62,584 bases of DNA from Paenibacillus ottowii (GTDB taxonomy: Bacteria; Bacillota; Bacilli; Paenibacillales; Paenibacillaceae). The notes beneath the pieces were generated by a model. It saw only the letters and a list, made by a program, of their open reading frames with translations. It was not told where the DNA came from and did not search any database. The position numbers and the translations under genes are program-made. The stretch is taken from the NCBI RefSeq assembly GCF_006874425.1, contig NZ_VIJZ01000018.1, positions 1 through 62,584 on the forward strand. The letters are read 5' to 3'. How positions within the stretch are numbered: the stretch's first letter is position 1; every line of letters starts with the position of its first letter. Shown in pieces: positions 14,689 through 23,513 of this stretch.

Positions 14689-15987
14689 CTATTTGTTGAT
14701 GAAGCCTTTGTAATGGCGTTTGATCAGTTGGCTTTCGATTTGCTTCATCGTATCCAATGCTACACCAATAATGATGAGCAATGAAGTACCGCCAATTTGC
14801 ACGGAACGAGGCAAGCCCGAAAGCGAACCGAAGAATACCGGCAAAACGGATATGACTGCCAGGAACAAAGCTCCTGTCATTGTCAAACGTGACATTACTC
14901 GTGTCAAATATTTCTCCGTGGCTTTACCTGGGCGAATGCCTGGGATATAACCGCCGTTTTTCTTCATATTGTCGGCCATTTGCTGCGGATTCATCTGTAC
15001 AAAGGTATAGAAGAATGTGAAACCGATAATCATTACGACATACAAAACCATGCCTAGCGGCTTGTCATAATACAAGTAAGTGGTAACCCACTTAGCCCAA
15101 GCATGATCTGCCCAGAAACTCGCAATAATTGTCGGGAATTGCAGCAATGATACCGCAAAGATTACCGGAATAACGCCTGCCGCATTGATTTTCATCGGAA
15201 TATGCGTATTCTGGCCACCGTACATTTTGTTGCCAACTACACGTTTCGCATATTGTACTGGGATTTTCCGAATACCCTGTTGGATGTAGATAACACCAAC
15301 AATAATCAGAACAACCACCAAGGCAATGATAATTGCCTTCAGAATATTCATAAACAGTTGATCCGCTTGAATAAACTGAGATTCTACAATCGTACGAATA
15401 TGTCTTGGAATACCTGCCGCGATTCCTGCGAAGATTACAATAGAGATACCATTGCCGATTCCCTTTTCGGTAATTTGCTCACCTAGCCACATAAGGAACG
15501 TAGTTCCTGCTGTAAGCACAATGGCAATAACCAGATAATCTGCAAAAGTAGCGCCTGGAATCATCGCTGCACCGTACAGTCGATTGAAACCAATCGATGT
15601 TCCGAATGCTTGGATCAAGCCCAGTATTACAGTACCATACCGTGTAATTTGAGCCAATTTCTTTTTACCATGCTCTCCTTGTTTAGCCCATTCCGCAAGT
15701 TTCGGAATCACGTCCATTGACAGCAACTGTACAATGATGGACGCTGTAATATATGGCATAATCCCGAGGGCGAAGATTGAAAACTGATACAATGCGCCCC
15801 CTGAGAAGGTGTTAAGGAGTCCAAACAACTCGCTTCCTGCCTGATCCTGAGAAGTAAAGACCTGCTTATTCACGCCGGGAACCGGCACGAAGGAGCCAAT
15901 ACGATATACAAAGAGTATAAACAGGGTGAACAGGATTCGGGTTCTAAGATCCTCAACCCGCCATATATTTTTCAGGGTCTTGAACAT
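14689..15987 (-). CDS. secY: protein translocase channel subunit SecY
   Basis: SecY is the ten-helix membrane channel for Sec-dependent export. The protein has 432 aa, starts FKTLKNIWRVEDLRTRILFT, and shows ten hydrophobic segments plus the cytoplasmic loop AGVIPVIFAVSLLQFPTIIA region and the conserved NMKKNGGYIPGIRPGK. The ATG overlaps the rplO stop (TAATG) and has GAGGTG 5 nt upstream, so translation is coupled to L15. Confidence 0.98.
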   Translation of the reverse strand: MFKTLKNIWRVEDLRTRILFTLFILFVYRIGSFVPVPGVNKQVFTSQDQAGSELFGLLNTFSGGALYQFSIFALGIMPYITASIIVQLLSMDVIPKLAEWAKQGEHGKKKLAQITRYGTVILGLIQAFGTSIGFNRLYGAAMIPGATFADYLVIAIVLTAGTTFLMWLGEQITEKGIGNGISIVIFAGIAAGIPRHIRTIVESQFIQADQLFMNILKAIIIALVVVLIIVGVIYIQQGIRKIPVQYAKRVVGNKMYGGQNTHIPMKINAAGVIPVIFAVSLLQFPTIIASFWADHAWAKWVTTYLYYDKPLGMVLYVVMIIGFTFFYTFVQMNPQQMADNMKKNGGYIPGIRPGKATEKYLTRVMSRLTMTGALFLAVISVLPVFFGSLSGLPRSVQIGGTSLLIIIGVALDTMKQIESQLIKRHYKGFINK

Positions 15988-16427
15988 TAGATCACCTCGG
16001 TTTTACCGCCGGCAGCTTCAATTTTCTCTACCGCAGATTGAGAGAACTTGTTCGCTTTAACTGTCAATTTCACAGTGATTTCACCGTTACCCAGAATTTT
16101 AATTCCGGATTTCGCGTTCTTCACAATACCATTGTTCAGTAAAAACTCAGGGCTTACTTCTGTACCCGCTGCAAAACTGTTCAAATCTTCGATATTCAAA
16201 ACCGCATACTCTTTACGAGTAGGATTTACGAAACCGCGTTTAGGCAAGCGACGATACAGTGGGTTTTGACCACCCTCGAAGCCCGGACGTACACCACCGC
16301 CGGAACGAGCGTTTTGACCTTTATGACCACGACCAGAAGTTTTACCCGTACCGCTACTAGGACCACGACCCAAACGTTTACGTTCTTTGCGGGAGCCTGG
16401 AGCTGGGGAAAGCTCATGTAACTTCAT
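15987..16427 (-). CDS. rplO: 50S ribosomal protein L15
   Basis: L15 is a late-assembly 50S protein. Its Gly/Arg-rich N-terminal extension (KRLGRGPSSGTGKTSGRGHK) threads into rRNA. The chosen ATG at 16427 has AAGGAGG 9-11 nt upstream, giving 146 aa; a GTG at 16439 is inside that SD. Its stop overlaps the secY start by one base. Confidence 0.97.
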   Translation of the reverse strand: MKLHELSPAPGSRKERKRLGRGPSSGTGKTSGRGHKGQNARSGGGVRPGFEGGQNPLYRRLPKRGFVNPTRKEYAVLNIEDLNSFAAGTEVSPEFLLNNGIVKNAKSGIKILGNGEITVKLTVKANKFSQSAVEKIEAAGGKTEVI

Positions 16428-16470
16428 CGTTCGTTGCACCTCCTTGATTATTGTTTAAAAACTTTATTTC

Positions 16471-16656
16471 TTAAGCCTCGATTTCTTTAACAGAAACCAA
16501 GTGGCTAACTTGATTAATCATCCCGCGAATTGCTGCATTGTCGGGTTGAACTACTTTATGGTTGATTTTACGCAAGCCGAGCGTTTTAACAGTCGTTCTC
16601 TGAGTACCAGGACGGCCGATCAACGAACGAACGAGGGTAATTTCTAATTTCGCCAT
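16471..16656 (-). CDS. rpmD: 50S ribosomal protein L30
   Basis: The L30 sequence AKLEITLVRSLIGRPGTQRT and GLRKINHKVVQPDNAAIRGM is canonical; 61 aa. It is the short bacterial form. GGAGGG lies 6 nt before the ATG. It follows rpsE by 12 bp in the spc segment. Confidence 0.98.
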   Translation of the reverse strand: MAKLEITLVRSLIGRPGTQRTTVKTLGLRKINHKVVQPDNAAIRGMINQVSHLVSVKEIEA

Positions 16657-16668
16657 GATATTCCCTCC

Positions 16669-17166
16669 TTAGCCCAGCAGCTCTTCGATAGATTTGCCGC
16701 GCAATTTAGCAACATCTTCAGCGCGTTTCAAGCGGGACAAACCTTCCAAAGTCGCATTGACCATATTCATGGAATTCGAAGAACCCAAAGATTTTGTCAA
16801 GATATCACCTACACCAGCGAGTTCCAGTACAGCACGAACTGGACCACCAGCGATAACTCCAGTACCTTCCGATGCCGGTTTCAACAGAACCCGGCCAGCA
16901 CCGAACTTACCTGTAACAAGGTGAGGAATTGTTGTGCCTACGAGTGGAACGTGAACCAGGTTTTTCTTAGCATCTTCAATACCTTTGCGAATCGCATCAG
17001 GTACTTCGCCAGCTTTACCGATTCCAGCGCCTACCCAGCCGTTGCCGTCGCCCACTACTACCAGAGCACTGAAGCTGAAACGGCGTCCGCCTTTGACAAC
17101 TTTAGCTACACGATTAATATTTACTACTCTTTCAGTCAGTTCCAAAGTATTCGGATCTACACGCAA
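16669..17166 (-). CDS. rpsE: 30S ribosomal protein S5
   Basis: S5 sits at the mRNA entry site and affects decoding accuracy. The sequence has the S5 N-domain (VVNINRVAKVVKGGRRFSFS) and ALVVVGDGNGWVGAGIGKA. The start is TTG at 17166 with GGAGG 8 nt upstream; no in-frame ATG is nearby. The product has 165 aa. The loop associated with spectinomycin resistance appears wild type (KVVKGGRRFSF). Confidence 0.97.
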   Translation of the reverse strand: MRVDPNTLELTERVVNINRVAKVVKGGRRFSFSALVVVGDGNGWVGAGIGKAGEVPDAIRKGIEDAKKNLVHVPLVGTTIPHLVTGKFGAGRVLLKPASEGTGVIAGGPVRAVLELAGVGDILTKSLGSSNSMNMVNATLEGLSRLKRAEDVAKLRGKSIEELLG

Positions 17167-17193
17167 GTCGTTAACCTCCTTTTGAGAAATGTC

Positions 17194-17562
17194 TTAAAAT
17201 TCAAGGCCTGCTTCGCGAGCTGCATCAGCCAAAGCTTGAATCCGTCCATGATACAAGTATCCACCACGATCAAATACAATGTTAGCATGGCCTTTTTCTT
17301 TCGCACGTTTAGCAACGAGTTCGCCAACCTTACGAGCTGCTTCTACGCTGCCACCGTTTTTGATTTCGCTGCTCAATTCTTTATCCATAGTGGATGCAGA
17401 AACCAAAGTTACACCAGCAACATCATCAATCAGTTGTGCATAGATATGCTTGGAAGAGCGGAATACGTTCAAACGAGGACGTACAGCCGTACCTTCGATT
17501 TTCTTACGTACACGCAGATGTCTTCTGACACGCGCTTTATTTTTATCTTGTTTTGTAATCAT
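17194..17562 (-). CDS. rplR: 50S ribosomal protein L18
   Basis: L18 binds 5S rRNA. The protein has 122 aa, starting ITKQDKNKARVRRHLRVRKK, with LNVFRSSKHIYAQLIDD and FDRGGYLYHGRIQALADAAR. The SD is GGGAG about 12 nt before the ATG. Upstream is a 115-bp gap to rplF, unusually wide for this operon, holding a 7-bp hairpin (GTCTTTC/GAAAGAC, 17638-17656) and a T6 run 10 nt later. That could be a weak attenuator. Confidence 0.97.
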   Translation of the reverse strand: MITKQDKNKARVRRHLRVRKKIEGTAVRPRLNVFRSSKHIYAQLIDDVAGVTLVSASTMDKELSSEIKNGGSVEAARKVGELVAKRAKEKGHANIVFDRGGYLYHGRIQALADAAREAGLEF

Positions 17563-17677
17563 CTCAAGTTTTCACTCCCTTCAGTTTGCCTTTTAAGTCT
17601 TTATACTAAGACGCACTGGGTAAAAAAGAAGTACGAAGTCTTTCCAGTAGAAAGACCGCACAAAGTCGGTAAGAAAC

Positions 17678-18220
17678 TTATTTCTTCTTACCGGCTTTAC
17701 CTTCTTTACGGATGATGCGCTCGCCTTCGTATTTAATCCCTTTACCTTTGTACGGTTCAGGTTCACGAACGGAACGGATTTTAGCAGCATAGGCACCTAC
17801 ACGCTCTTTATCAATTCCGTGAACGATGATTTTAGTGTTCGAAGGAACTTCGAACTCGATGCCCGCTTCCGGTGAAATTTCAACCGGGTGAGAGTATCCA
17901 ACGTTCAGAACGATTTTATCTCCGGATTTGCTTGCACGATATCCGACCCCAACCAGCTCCAGAGATTTTGAAAAGCCTTCAGTTACACCACTTACCATGT
18001 TGCTGACAACGCTGCGGGTTGTTCCATGCAAAGAGCGGTGAAGTTTGTTGTCCGAAGGACGAACTACATTAATTTCATTATTTTCCACAGTAACGGACAT
18101 GTCTTTATGAAGCTCACGAGTCAATGTTCCTTTAGGACCTTTAACTGTGATCACTGTGTTGTTCAAAGTCACGTCAACACCACTTGGTACTGTGATTGGT
18201 TTACGACCAATACGGGACAT
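17678..18220 (-). CDS. rplF: 50S ribosomal protein L6
   Basis: L6 lies near the sarcin-ricin loop and the factor-binding site. It has two related domains in 180 aa: SRIGRKPITVPSGVDVTLNN at the start and the signature RSVREPEPYKGKGIKYEGE near the end. GGAGGTG precedes the ATG by about 8 nt. Confidence 0.98.
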   Translation of the reverse strand: MSRIGRKPITVPSGVDVTLNNTVITVKGPKGTLTRELHKDMSVTVENNEINVVRPSDNKLHRSLHGTTRSVVSNMVSGVTEGFSKSLELVGVGYRASKSGDKIVLNVGYSHPVEISPEAGIEFEVPSNTKIIVHGIDKERVGAYAAKIRSVREPEPYKGKGIKYEGERIIRKEGKAGKKK

Positions 18221-18253
18221 ATCTGTTGCACCTCCTATCTTTTAAACGTTAAA

Positions 18254-18652
18254 TTACCAAACGTAGCAAACCACTTCTCCGCCGGCTTTGGACTGACGTG
18301 CTTCTTTATCAGTCATGATTCCTTTGGATGTTGAAATGATTGCGATCCCGAGTCCACCCAGAACGCGTGGAATCTCATTGCTCTTCGTGTAAACGCGAAG
18401 ACCTGGTTTACTGATTCTTTTCAAACCTGTAATAACACGTTCGTTGTTCGCACCGTATTTCAAGAAAATACGGATGATCCCTTGTTTGCTATCTTCAACA
18501 AATTCCGCATCACGAATGAATCCTTCACGTTTCAGGATGTCGGCGATTTGTTTTTTCATTGTAGATGCAGGCATTTCTACTGTTTCGTGGCGAACAGTGT
18601 TCGCGTTACGAATACGAGTAAGCATATCTGCAATTGGATCAGACATAGTCAT
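18254..18652 (-). CDS. rpsH: 30S ribosomal protein S8
   Basis: S8 is a primary binder of the 16S central domain and, in E. coli, the translational repressor of the spc operon. The protein has 132 aa, with start TMSDPIADMLTRIRNANTVR and end STSKGIMTDKEARQSKAGGE. GGAGG lies 10 nt before the ATG. Confidence 0.98.
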   Translation of the reverse strand: MTMSDPIADMLTRIRNANTVRHETVEMPASTMKKQIADILKREGFIRDAEFVEDSKQGIIRIFLKYGANNERVITGLKRISKPGLRVYTKSNEIPRVLGGLGIAIISTSKGIMTDKEARQSKAGGEVVCYVW

Positions 18653-18684
18653 TGTGTATAAACCTCCTTCCCAAACAGGACTTT

Positions 18685-18870
18685 TTACCAGCTTGCTTTT
18701 TTCACGCCAGGAATCTGGCCTTTATAAGCTAATTCACGGAAGCAAATTCTGCAGATCTTAAACTTTTGCAGCACCGAATGTGGACGACCACAACGTTCGC
18801 AACGAGTATAAGCACGAACTTTAAACTTTGGTGCGCGTTGTTGTTTGACTTTCATTGAAGTTTTTGCCAC
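18685..18870 (-). CDS. rpsN: 30S ribosomal protein S14, type Z (zinc-binding)
   Basis: This 61-aa S14 has the zinc ribbon CERCGRPHS ... CRICF, so it is the zinc-requiring form, which in Bacillus is replaced by a Cys-free paralogue under zinc limitation. The start codon is GTG at 18870, with GGAGGTG 9 nt upstream. A GGGcGTCT/AGACaCCC hairpin lies in the 75-bp gap to rplE. Confidence 0.97.
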   Translation of the reverse strand: MAKTSMKVKQQRAPKFKVRAYTRCERCGRPHSVLQKFKICRICFRELAYKGQIPGVKKASW

Positions 18871-18945
18871 TTAGCCTGACACCTCCTAAATAGTTTCGGA
18901 GAACAGGGTGTCTTTAAATCAGACGCCCAAAACGTTATGCCAACA

Positions 18946-19491
18946 TTATTTCGCGAAAGGCATGCCCAGCTGAGTCAGAAGCTCACGGGACTCTTCGTCA
19001 GTCTTGGCAGTCGTTACGATAACGATATCCATACCACGAACTTTATCAACTTGATCGTACTCAATTTCCGGGAAAATCAACTGTTCTTTCAGACCAAGCG
19101 TGTAGTTACCACGTCCGTCGAAAGCTTTTGTTGATACACCATGGAAGTCGCGTACGCGAGGGAGTGTGATGTTGAACAATTTGTCCAAGAAGTAATACAT
19201 ACGCTCACCACGAAGTGTTACCTTTACACCGATCGGCATGTTTTCACGCAATTTAAAACCTGCGATAGATTTTTTTGCGCGAGTGATAACTGGCTTTTGA
19301 CCAGCGATCAGTTGCATGTCGTTGAGAGCAGAATCAAGCACTTTGGAGTTTTGAACTGCGTCGCCAACACCCATGTTGATTACAACTTTCTCGATTTTAG
19401 GCACTTGCATCACTGTTGTATAGTTGAACTTCTGCATCAAAGCAGGAGTGATTTCTTTCAAGAAACGTTCTTTCATTCTTGTTGTTGCCAT
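18946..19491 (-). CDS. rplE: 50S ribosomal protein L5
   Basis: L5 binds 5S rRNA and contacts P-site tRNA. The protein has 181 aa, with MKERFLKEITPALMQKFNY at the start, KVVINMGVGDA and a C-terminal FPEIEYDQVDKVRGMDIVI. GGAGG lies 9 nt before the ATG. It forms the 5S ribonucleoprotein with L18 and bL25. Confidence 0.98.
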   Translation of the reverse strand: MATTRMKERFLKEITPALMQKFNYTTVMQVPKIEKVVINMGVGDAVQNSKVLDSALNDMQLIAGQKPVITRAKKSIAGFKLRENMPIGVKVTLRGERMYYFLDKLFNITLPRVRDFHGVSTKAFDGRGNYTLGLKEQLIFPEIEYDQVDKVRGMDIVIVTTAKTDEESRELLTQLGMPFAK

Positions 19492-19523
19492 GAATCATAG
19501 TCCTCCTTTCTTCAAAAAAATAA

Positions 19524-19877
19524 TTAGTCGATCACTTCGCCTGAACGTTTTGCAATACGTACTTTTTTGCCATTGTCCAAAACTTTGTAACCAACACGAG
19601 TTACTTTTCCGCTCTTCGGATCAATGTGCATAACGTTGGAAACGTGAATCGGAGCTTCCTTCTCGATGATCCCGCCTTGTGGATTCAGCTGATTAGGCTT
19701 TTGGTGTTTTTTAATCATGTTAACACCTTCCACAAGCACACGGTTTTGACGAGGGTAAGCAGCGATAACGCGACCTTTTTTACCTTTATCTTTACCAGTA
19801 ATCACCAGAACAGTGTCGTCTTTTTTGACGTGCAGCTTGTTGTTATGGGATTCCAGAACTTTTTTCACTTTTGGCAT
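19524..19877 (-). CDS. rplX: 50S ribosomal protein L24
   Basis: L24 is an assembly-initiating KOW protein on the exit-tunnel side of the 50S: DDTVLVITGKDKGKKGRVIA and YPRQNRVLVEGVNMIKKHQK. The ATG at 19877 has AGGAGG 8 nt upstream; a GTG at 19886 lies within that SD and was rejected. The product has 117 aa, somewhat longer than in B. subtilis because of its N-terminal segment. Confidence 0.97.
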   Translation of the reverse strand: MPKVKKVLESHNNKLHVKKDDTVLVITGKDKGKKGRVIAAYPRQNRVLVEGVNMIKKHQKPNQLNPQGGIIEKEAPIHVSNVMHIDPKSGKVTRVGYKVLDNGKKVRIAKRSGEVID

Positions 19878-19913
19878 TTCGTACACCTCCTACGGGCACA
19901 ATTTAAGGTGAAT

Positions 19914-20282
19914 TTAGATCACTTCCGGAGCCAAGGAAACGATTTTCATGAAGTCTTTGTCACGAAGTTCGCGAGCAACTGGTCCGAAAATACGAGTACC
20001 ACGTGGGCTCTTGTCTTCTTTAACGACCACTGCTGCGTTCTCATCAAATCCGATGTAGGAACCGTCTTTACGGCGGATAGAACGTTTAGTACGAACAACA
20101 ACCGCTCTTACTACATCACCCTTTTTGACAACGCCGCCTGGTGTTGCTTGTTTTACGGAACAAACGATCAGGTCACCAATTTGAGCTGTACGACGTCCCG
20201 TTCCACCGAGCACACGGATACACATCAGTTCCTTCGCGCCGGAATTGTCGGCTACAGTCAAACGTGTAAATGGTTGAATCAT
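19914..20282 (-). CDS. rplN: 50S ribosomal protein L14
   Basis: L14 lies at the subunit interface and is the target of the RsfS silencing factor. The 122-aa sequence IQPFTRLTVADNSGAKELMC ... RELRDKDFMKIVSLAPEVI is canonical. GGAGG is 9 nt before the ATG. Confidence 0.98.
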   Translation of the reverse strand: MIQPFTRLTVADNSGAKELMCIRVLGGTGRRTAQIGDLIVCSVKQATPGGVVKKGDVVRAVVVRTKRSIRRKDGSYIGFDENAAVVVKEDKSPRGTRIFGPVARELRDKDFMKIVSLAPEVI

Positions 20283-20316
20283 TTATTTATCCTCCTTTCG
20301 GAAAAACTACACTACA

Positions 20317-20580
20317 TTAGATTATAACAGCTTTTTCAACGATTTCGACCAGTCTCCAGTTTTTGTCTTTGGACAAAGGGCGAGTTTCCATGATTTTAAC
20401 AGTATCACCGATTTGTGCAGTGTTGTTTTCATCATGAGCTTTGAATTTTTTAGTCACTTTGATGCGTTTATGGTAGAGATCATGTTTTTTGTAAGTTTCT
20501 ACAGCAATCACAATCGTTTTGTCCATTTTGTCGCTGACTACTTTACCGACTAATACTTTACGGGCATTACGTTCGCTCAT
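20317..20580 (-). CDS. rpsQ: 30S ribosomal protein S17
   Basis: S17 is an OB-fold primary 16S binder. The protein has 87 aa, with RKVLVGKVVSDKMDKTIVIA and GDTVKIMETRPLSKDKNWRL. GGAGG lies about 7 nt before the ATG. Confidence 0.98.
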   Translation of the reverse strand: MSERNARKVLVGKVVSDKMDKTIVIAVETYKKHDLYHKRIKVTKKFKAHDENNTAQIGDTVKIMETRPLSKDKNWRLVEIVEKAVII

Positions 20581-20630
20581 TGTTGGCCTCCTTCCTAATT
20601 ACAGGCGGAATTTCCACCCGGTCTAATATC

Positions 20631-20828
20631 TTAGCTAATCCCAAGTTCTCTTTCACGGATCACAGTTTTAGCACGAGCAATTTCCTTACGCACAGCGCCG
20701 ATCCGAGTCGGGTTATCAAGCTGACCGGTAGCGAGTTGAAAACGAAGGTTGAAAAGTTCTTCTTTAAAACCGGAGATCTTTTGTTCGATTTCAGCAGTGG
20801 TAAGATTGCGGAATTCACTAGCCTTCAT
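20631..20828 (-). CDS. rpmC: 50S ribosomal protein L29
   Basis: L29 sits next to the tunnel exit and forms part of the docking site for trigger factor and SRP. The ATG at 20828 gives 65 aa, beginning KASEFRNLTTAEIEQKISG, the usual L29 start. It overlaps the end of rplP by 11 nt, and its SD (GGGTGG) lies inside rplP, so translation of the two is coupled. Confidence 0.97.
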   Translation of the reverse strand: MKASEFRNLTTAEIEQKISGFKEELFNLRFQLATGQLDNPTRIGAVRKEIARAKTVIRERELGIS

Positions 20829-21252
20829 TTGCTTCACCACCCAATTCTTCACGTTTCACAAACTTAGTTTTGATTGGCAGTTTGTGAGCGGCAAGACGCA
20901 TTGCTTCACGAGCAATCTCTTCCGGTACACCAGCAAGTTCAAACATGATCTTACCTGGTTTCACTACTGCAACCCATTTTTCTACGTTACCTTTACCACT
21001 ACCCATACGAACCTCAAGAGGCTTTTGAGTAATTGGTTTGTCAGGGAAAATTTTAATCCAAACCTTACCACCACGTTTGATGTAACGAGTCATCGCAATA
21101 CGAGCAGCTTCGATTTGACGGTTAGTGATCCATGCTGGTTCAGTAGCTTGCAAACCGTACTCACCAAAATTCAGTGTAGTACCGCCTTTTGCACGACCCT
21201 TCATGTGACCACGTTGTTGTTTACGATGTTTTACGCGTTTAGGTACCAACAT
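20818..21252 (-). CDS. rplP: 50S ribosomal protein L16
   Basis: L16 is a late-assembling 50S protein near the A-site tRNA elbow. The 144-aa sequence starts LVPKRVKHRKQQRGHMKGRA and contains GYGLQA-type FGEYGLQATEPAWITNRQIE. GGAGG lies about 9 nt before the ATG, within the end of rpsC (2-bp gap). Confidence 0.98.
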   Translation of the reverse strand: MLVPKRVKHRKQQRGHMKGRAKGGTTLNFGEYGLQATEPAWITNRQIEAARIAMTRYIKRGGKVWIKIFPDKPITQKPLEVRMGSGKGNVEKWVAVVKPGKIMFELAGVPEEIAREAMRLAAHKLPIKTKFVKREELGGEANEG

Positions 21253-21254
21253 GA

Positions 21255-21920
21255 TTAGTTGCCTCCTTCCTGAGGAGCTTGTTTCTTAGCTGGAGGAAGA
21301 ACCTCTCCACGATAGATCCACACTTTTACGCCAAGACGGCCATAAGTAGTATGAGCCTCTGCTGTACCGTAGTCGATGTCAGCACGAAGCGTATGCAGTG
21401 GAACAGTTCCTTCGCTGTACCCTTCGGAACGAGCGATTTCGGCACCGCCAAGACGTCCGCCTACTTGAGTTTTAATTCCTTTTGCACCGGAACGCATAGT
21501 TCTTTGGATTGCTTGTTTCAACGCACGACGGAAAGAAACACGACGTTCCAATTGTTGTGCAATGCTTTCAGCAACGAGAATTGCATCCAGTTCAGGATTT
21601 TTAATTTCAGAGATATTGATGTGTACCTTTTTACCGCCTGCGATTTTAGTGATTTCATTACGCAGATTTTCAACTTCGGAACCACCCTTACCGATAACCA
21701 TACCTGGTTTCGCAGTGTGAATCGTTACGTTGACACGGTTAGCTGCTCTCTCGATTTCAACACGGGATACAGCGGAGTCTTTCAATCTTTTTTTCAGATG
21801 CTCACGAATCTTAACGTCTTCCAGCAAAAGATCACCGAAATCTTTGCCTGCATACCATTTGGATTCCCAATCACGGATAATACCGATTCGGAGTCCGACG
21901 GGATTTACCTTTTGGCCCAC
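21255..21920 (-). CDS. rpsC: 30S ribosomal protein S3
   Basis: S3 lines the mRNA entry tunnel. The chosen start is GTG at 21920, giving a protein starting GQKVNPVGLRIGIIRDWESK with GGAGGG 7 nt upstream; the longer open frame to 22004 reads through the rplV end and was rejected. KH domain motif GMVIGKGGSEVENLR is visible. The product has 221 aa. Confidence 0.97.
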   Translation of the reverse strand: MGQKVNPVGLRIGIIRDWESKWYAGKDFGDLLLEDVKIREHLKKRLKDSAVSRVEIERAANRVNVTIHTAKPGMVIGKGGSEVENLRNEITKIAGGKKVHINISEIKNPELDAILVAESIAQQLERRVSFRRALKQAIQRTMRSGAKGIKTQVGGRLGGAEIARSEGYSEGTVPLHTLRADIDYGTAEAHTTYGRLGVKVWIYRGEVLPPAKKQAPQEGGN

Positions 21921-21933
21921 ACGTTTTCCCTCC

Positions 21934-22266
21934 TTATTTTTCAGATACCACCAGAGTAATATGACTGGTGCGTTTGTTGATGCGGCTTGCACGACCCATT
22001 GCACGCGGGCGGAATCGTTTCATTGTAGGGCCTTGGTTTACAAAAACCTCAGACACTACCAATTTATTTACGTCCATAGAGTAGTTGTGATCTGCATTCG
22101 CGATCGCAGAATTCAACAATTTCTCAACGACTGGAGAAGCGGATTTCGGAGTGTGACGAAGAATTGCAATCGCCTCACCTACCTGCTTGCCACGAATCAA
22201 ATCGATAACAAGTTTCACTTTGCGAGCGGAAATCCGCACGGACTTAGCATGTGCTTTTGCTTCCAT
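21934..22266 (-). CDS. rplV: 50S ribosomal protein L22
   Basis: L22 lines the peptide exit tunnel. The ATG at 22266 (GGAGGT 6 nt upstream) gives 110 aa starting EAKAHAKSVRISARKVKLVI. The hairpin loop region MKRFRPRAMGRASRINKRTS, where macrolide-resistance changes occur in other bacteria, looks wild type. Confidence 0.98.
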   Translation of the reverse strand: MEAKAHAKSVRISARKVKLVIDLIRGKQVGEAIAILRHTPKSASPVVEKLLNSAIANADHNYSMDVNKLVVSEVFVNQGPTMKRFRPRAMGRASRINKRTSHITLVVSEK

Positions 22267-22301
22267 TGAGTTACCTCCTCTCAAACACTACGCTGTGTTG
22301 A

Positions 22302-22580
22302 TTATCTTCTTGTTTTCTTATCGTCATCTGTATGGCCTTTGTACGTACGCGTTGGAGCGAATTCGCCCAATTTGTGTCCAACCATATCTTCCGTTACGTA
22401 TACAGGTACGTGTTTACGACCATCATATACACCAAACGTGTGTCCGATAAATTGCGGGAAAATCGTAGAGCGACGGGACCAAGTTTTGATCACGACTTTT
22501 TTGTCAGACTCGTTCAAAACCTCTACTTTTTTCAACAGGTAACCATCAATAAATGGTCCTTTTTTGAGACTGCGACCCAT
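22302..22580 (-). CDS. rpsS: 30S ribosomal protein S19
   Basis: S19 is on the 30S head and partners S13. The protein has 92 aa, with GRSLKKGPFIDGYLLKKVE and HKLGEFAPTRTYKGH. GGGAGG is 9 nt before the ATG. Confidence 0.98.
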   Translation of the reverse strand: MGRSLKKGPFIDGYLLKKVEVLNESDKKVVIKTWSRRSTIFPQFIGHTFGVYDGRKHVPVYVTEDMVGHKLGEFAPTRTYKGHTDDDKKTRR

Positions 22581-22652
22581 TTGTGAATCCTCCCTTCGTT
22601 AAAACGTAATCGTTCTTTAATATGTTAACGTGCGACTTAAGCGCACGTTTTA

Positions 22653-23483
22653 TTACTTAGTACGACGACGAACGATGTACTTATCAGATGCTTTACCTTT
22701 TTTACGTGTTTTGTAACCAAGGGTTGGTTTGCCCCATGGAGACATTGGAGATTTACGTCCGATTGGAGCGCGACCTTCACCACCACCGTGTGGGTGATCG
22801 TTAGGGTTCATAACAACACCGCGAACTTCAGGACGTTGTCCCAACCAACGACTACGACCAGCTTTACCGATCTTAACAAGCTCGTGGTCTTCGTTACCTA
22901 CAGAACCGATTGTAGCACGGCAAACTTTCAGAATGCGACGTACTTCACCAGAGGTCAAACGAATTGTAACATACTTCTCTTCTTTACCAAGAAGTTGGGC
23001 TTCCGTACCAGCAGCACGAACGAGTTGGCCACCTTTACCCGGTTTCAATTCGATATTGTGGATAACCGTACCTACTGGAATGTTTTCCAACGGCAAGGAG
23101 TTACCGATTTTAATATCGGAGTCCGGACCGGATACCACTACATCTCCTACTTTCAGACCTTTAGGAGCGATGATGTAACGTTTTTCACCATCCACATAGT
23201 GGATAAGTGCGATGTTGGACGTACGGTTTGGATCATATTCGATCGTAGCAACGCGGCCCGGTATTCCATCTTTGTTACGTTTGAAGTCAATAATACGATA
23301 TTTACGTTTGTGTCCGCCGCCATGATGACGAACTGTAATTTTACCTTGGTTATTACGTCCAGCTTGCTTGCTCAGAGGTGCTAGCAACGATTTCTCGGGC
23401 TGATTTGTTGTGATCTCCTCGAAAGTAGATACAGACATTGCACGTCTGGCCGGGGACGTCGGTTTATACTTTTTAATTGGCAC
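22653..23483 (-). CDS. rplB: 50S ribosomal protein L2
   Basis: L2 is a primary 23S binder needed for subunit association and peptidyl transferase structure. The protein has 276 aa. The conserved MNPNDHPHGGGEGRAPIG loop, with the essential His, and the basic end GKASDKYIVRRR are intact. The start codon is GTG at 23483, with GGAGGG 7 nt upstream. Confidence 0.98.
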   Translation of the reverse strand: MPIKKYKPTSPARRAMSVSTFEEITTNQPEKSLLAPLSKQAGRNNQGKITVRHHGGGHKRKYRIIDFKRNKDGIPGRVATIEYDPNRTSNIALIHYVDGEKRYIIAPKGLKVGDVVVSGPDSDIKIGNSLPLENIPVGTVIHNIELKPGKGGQLVRAAGTEAQLLGKEEKYVTIRLTSGEVRRILKVCRATIGSVGNEDHELVKIGKAGRSRWLGQRPEVRGVVMNPNDHPHGGGEGRAPIGRKSPMSPWGKPTLGYKTRKKGKASDKYIVRRRTK

Positions 23484-23513
23484 TGAGTTTCCCTCCTTAC
23501 TTTACAGATTCAA

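Noticed and set aside
16921..17715. 264-codon plus-strand frame across rpsE-rplR
   Set aside because: Runs antisense through two ribosomal protein genes and their gap, with atypical composition and no SD.
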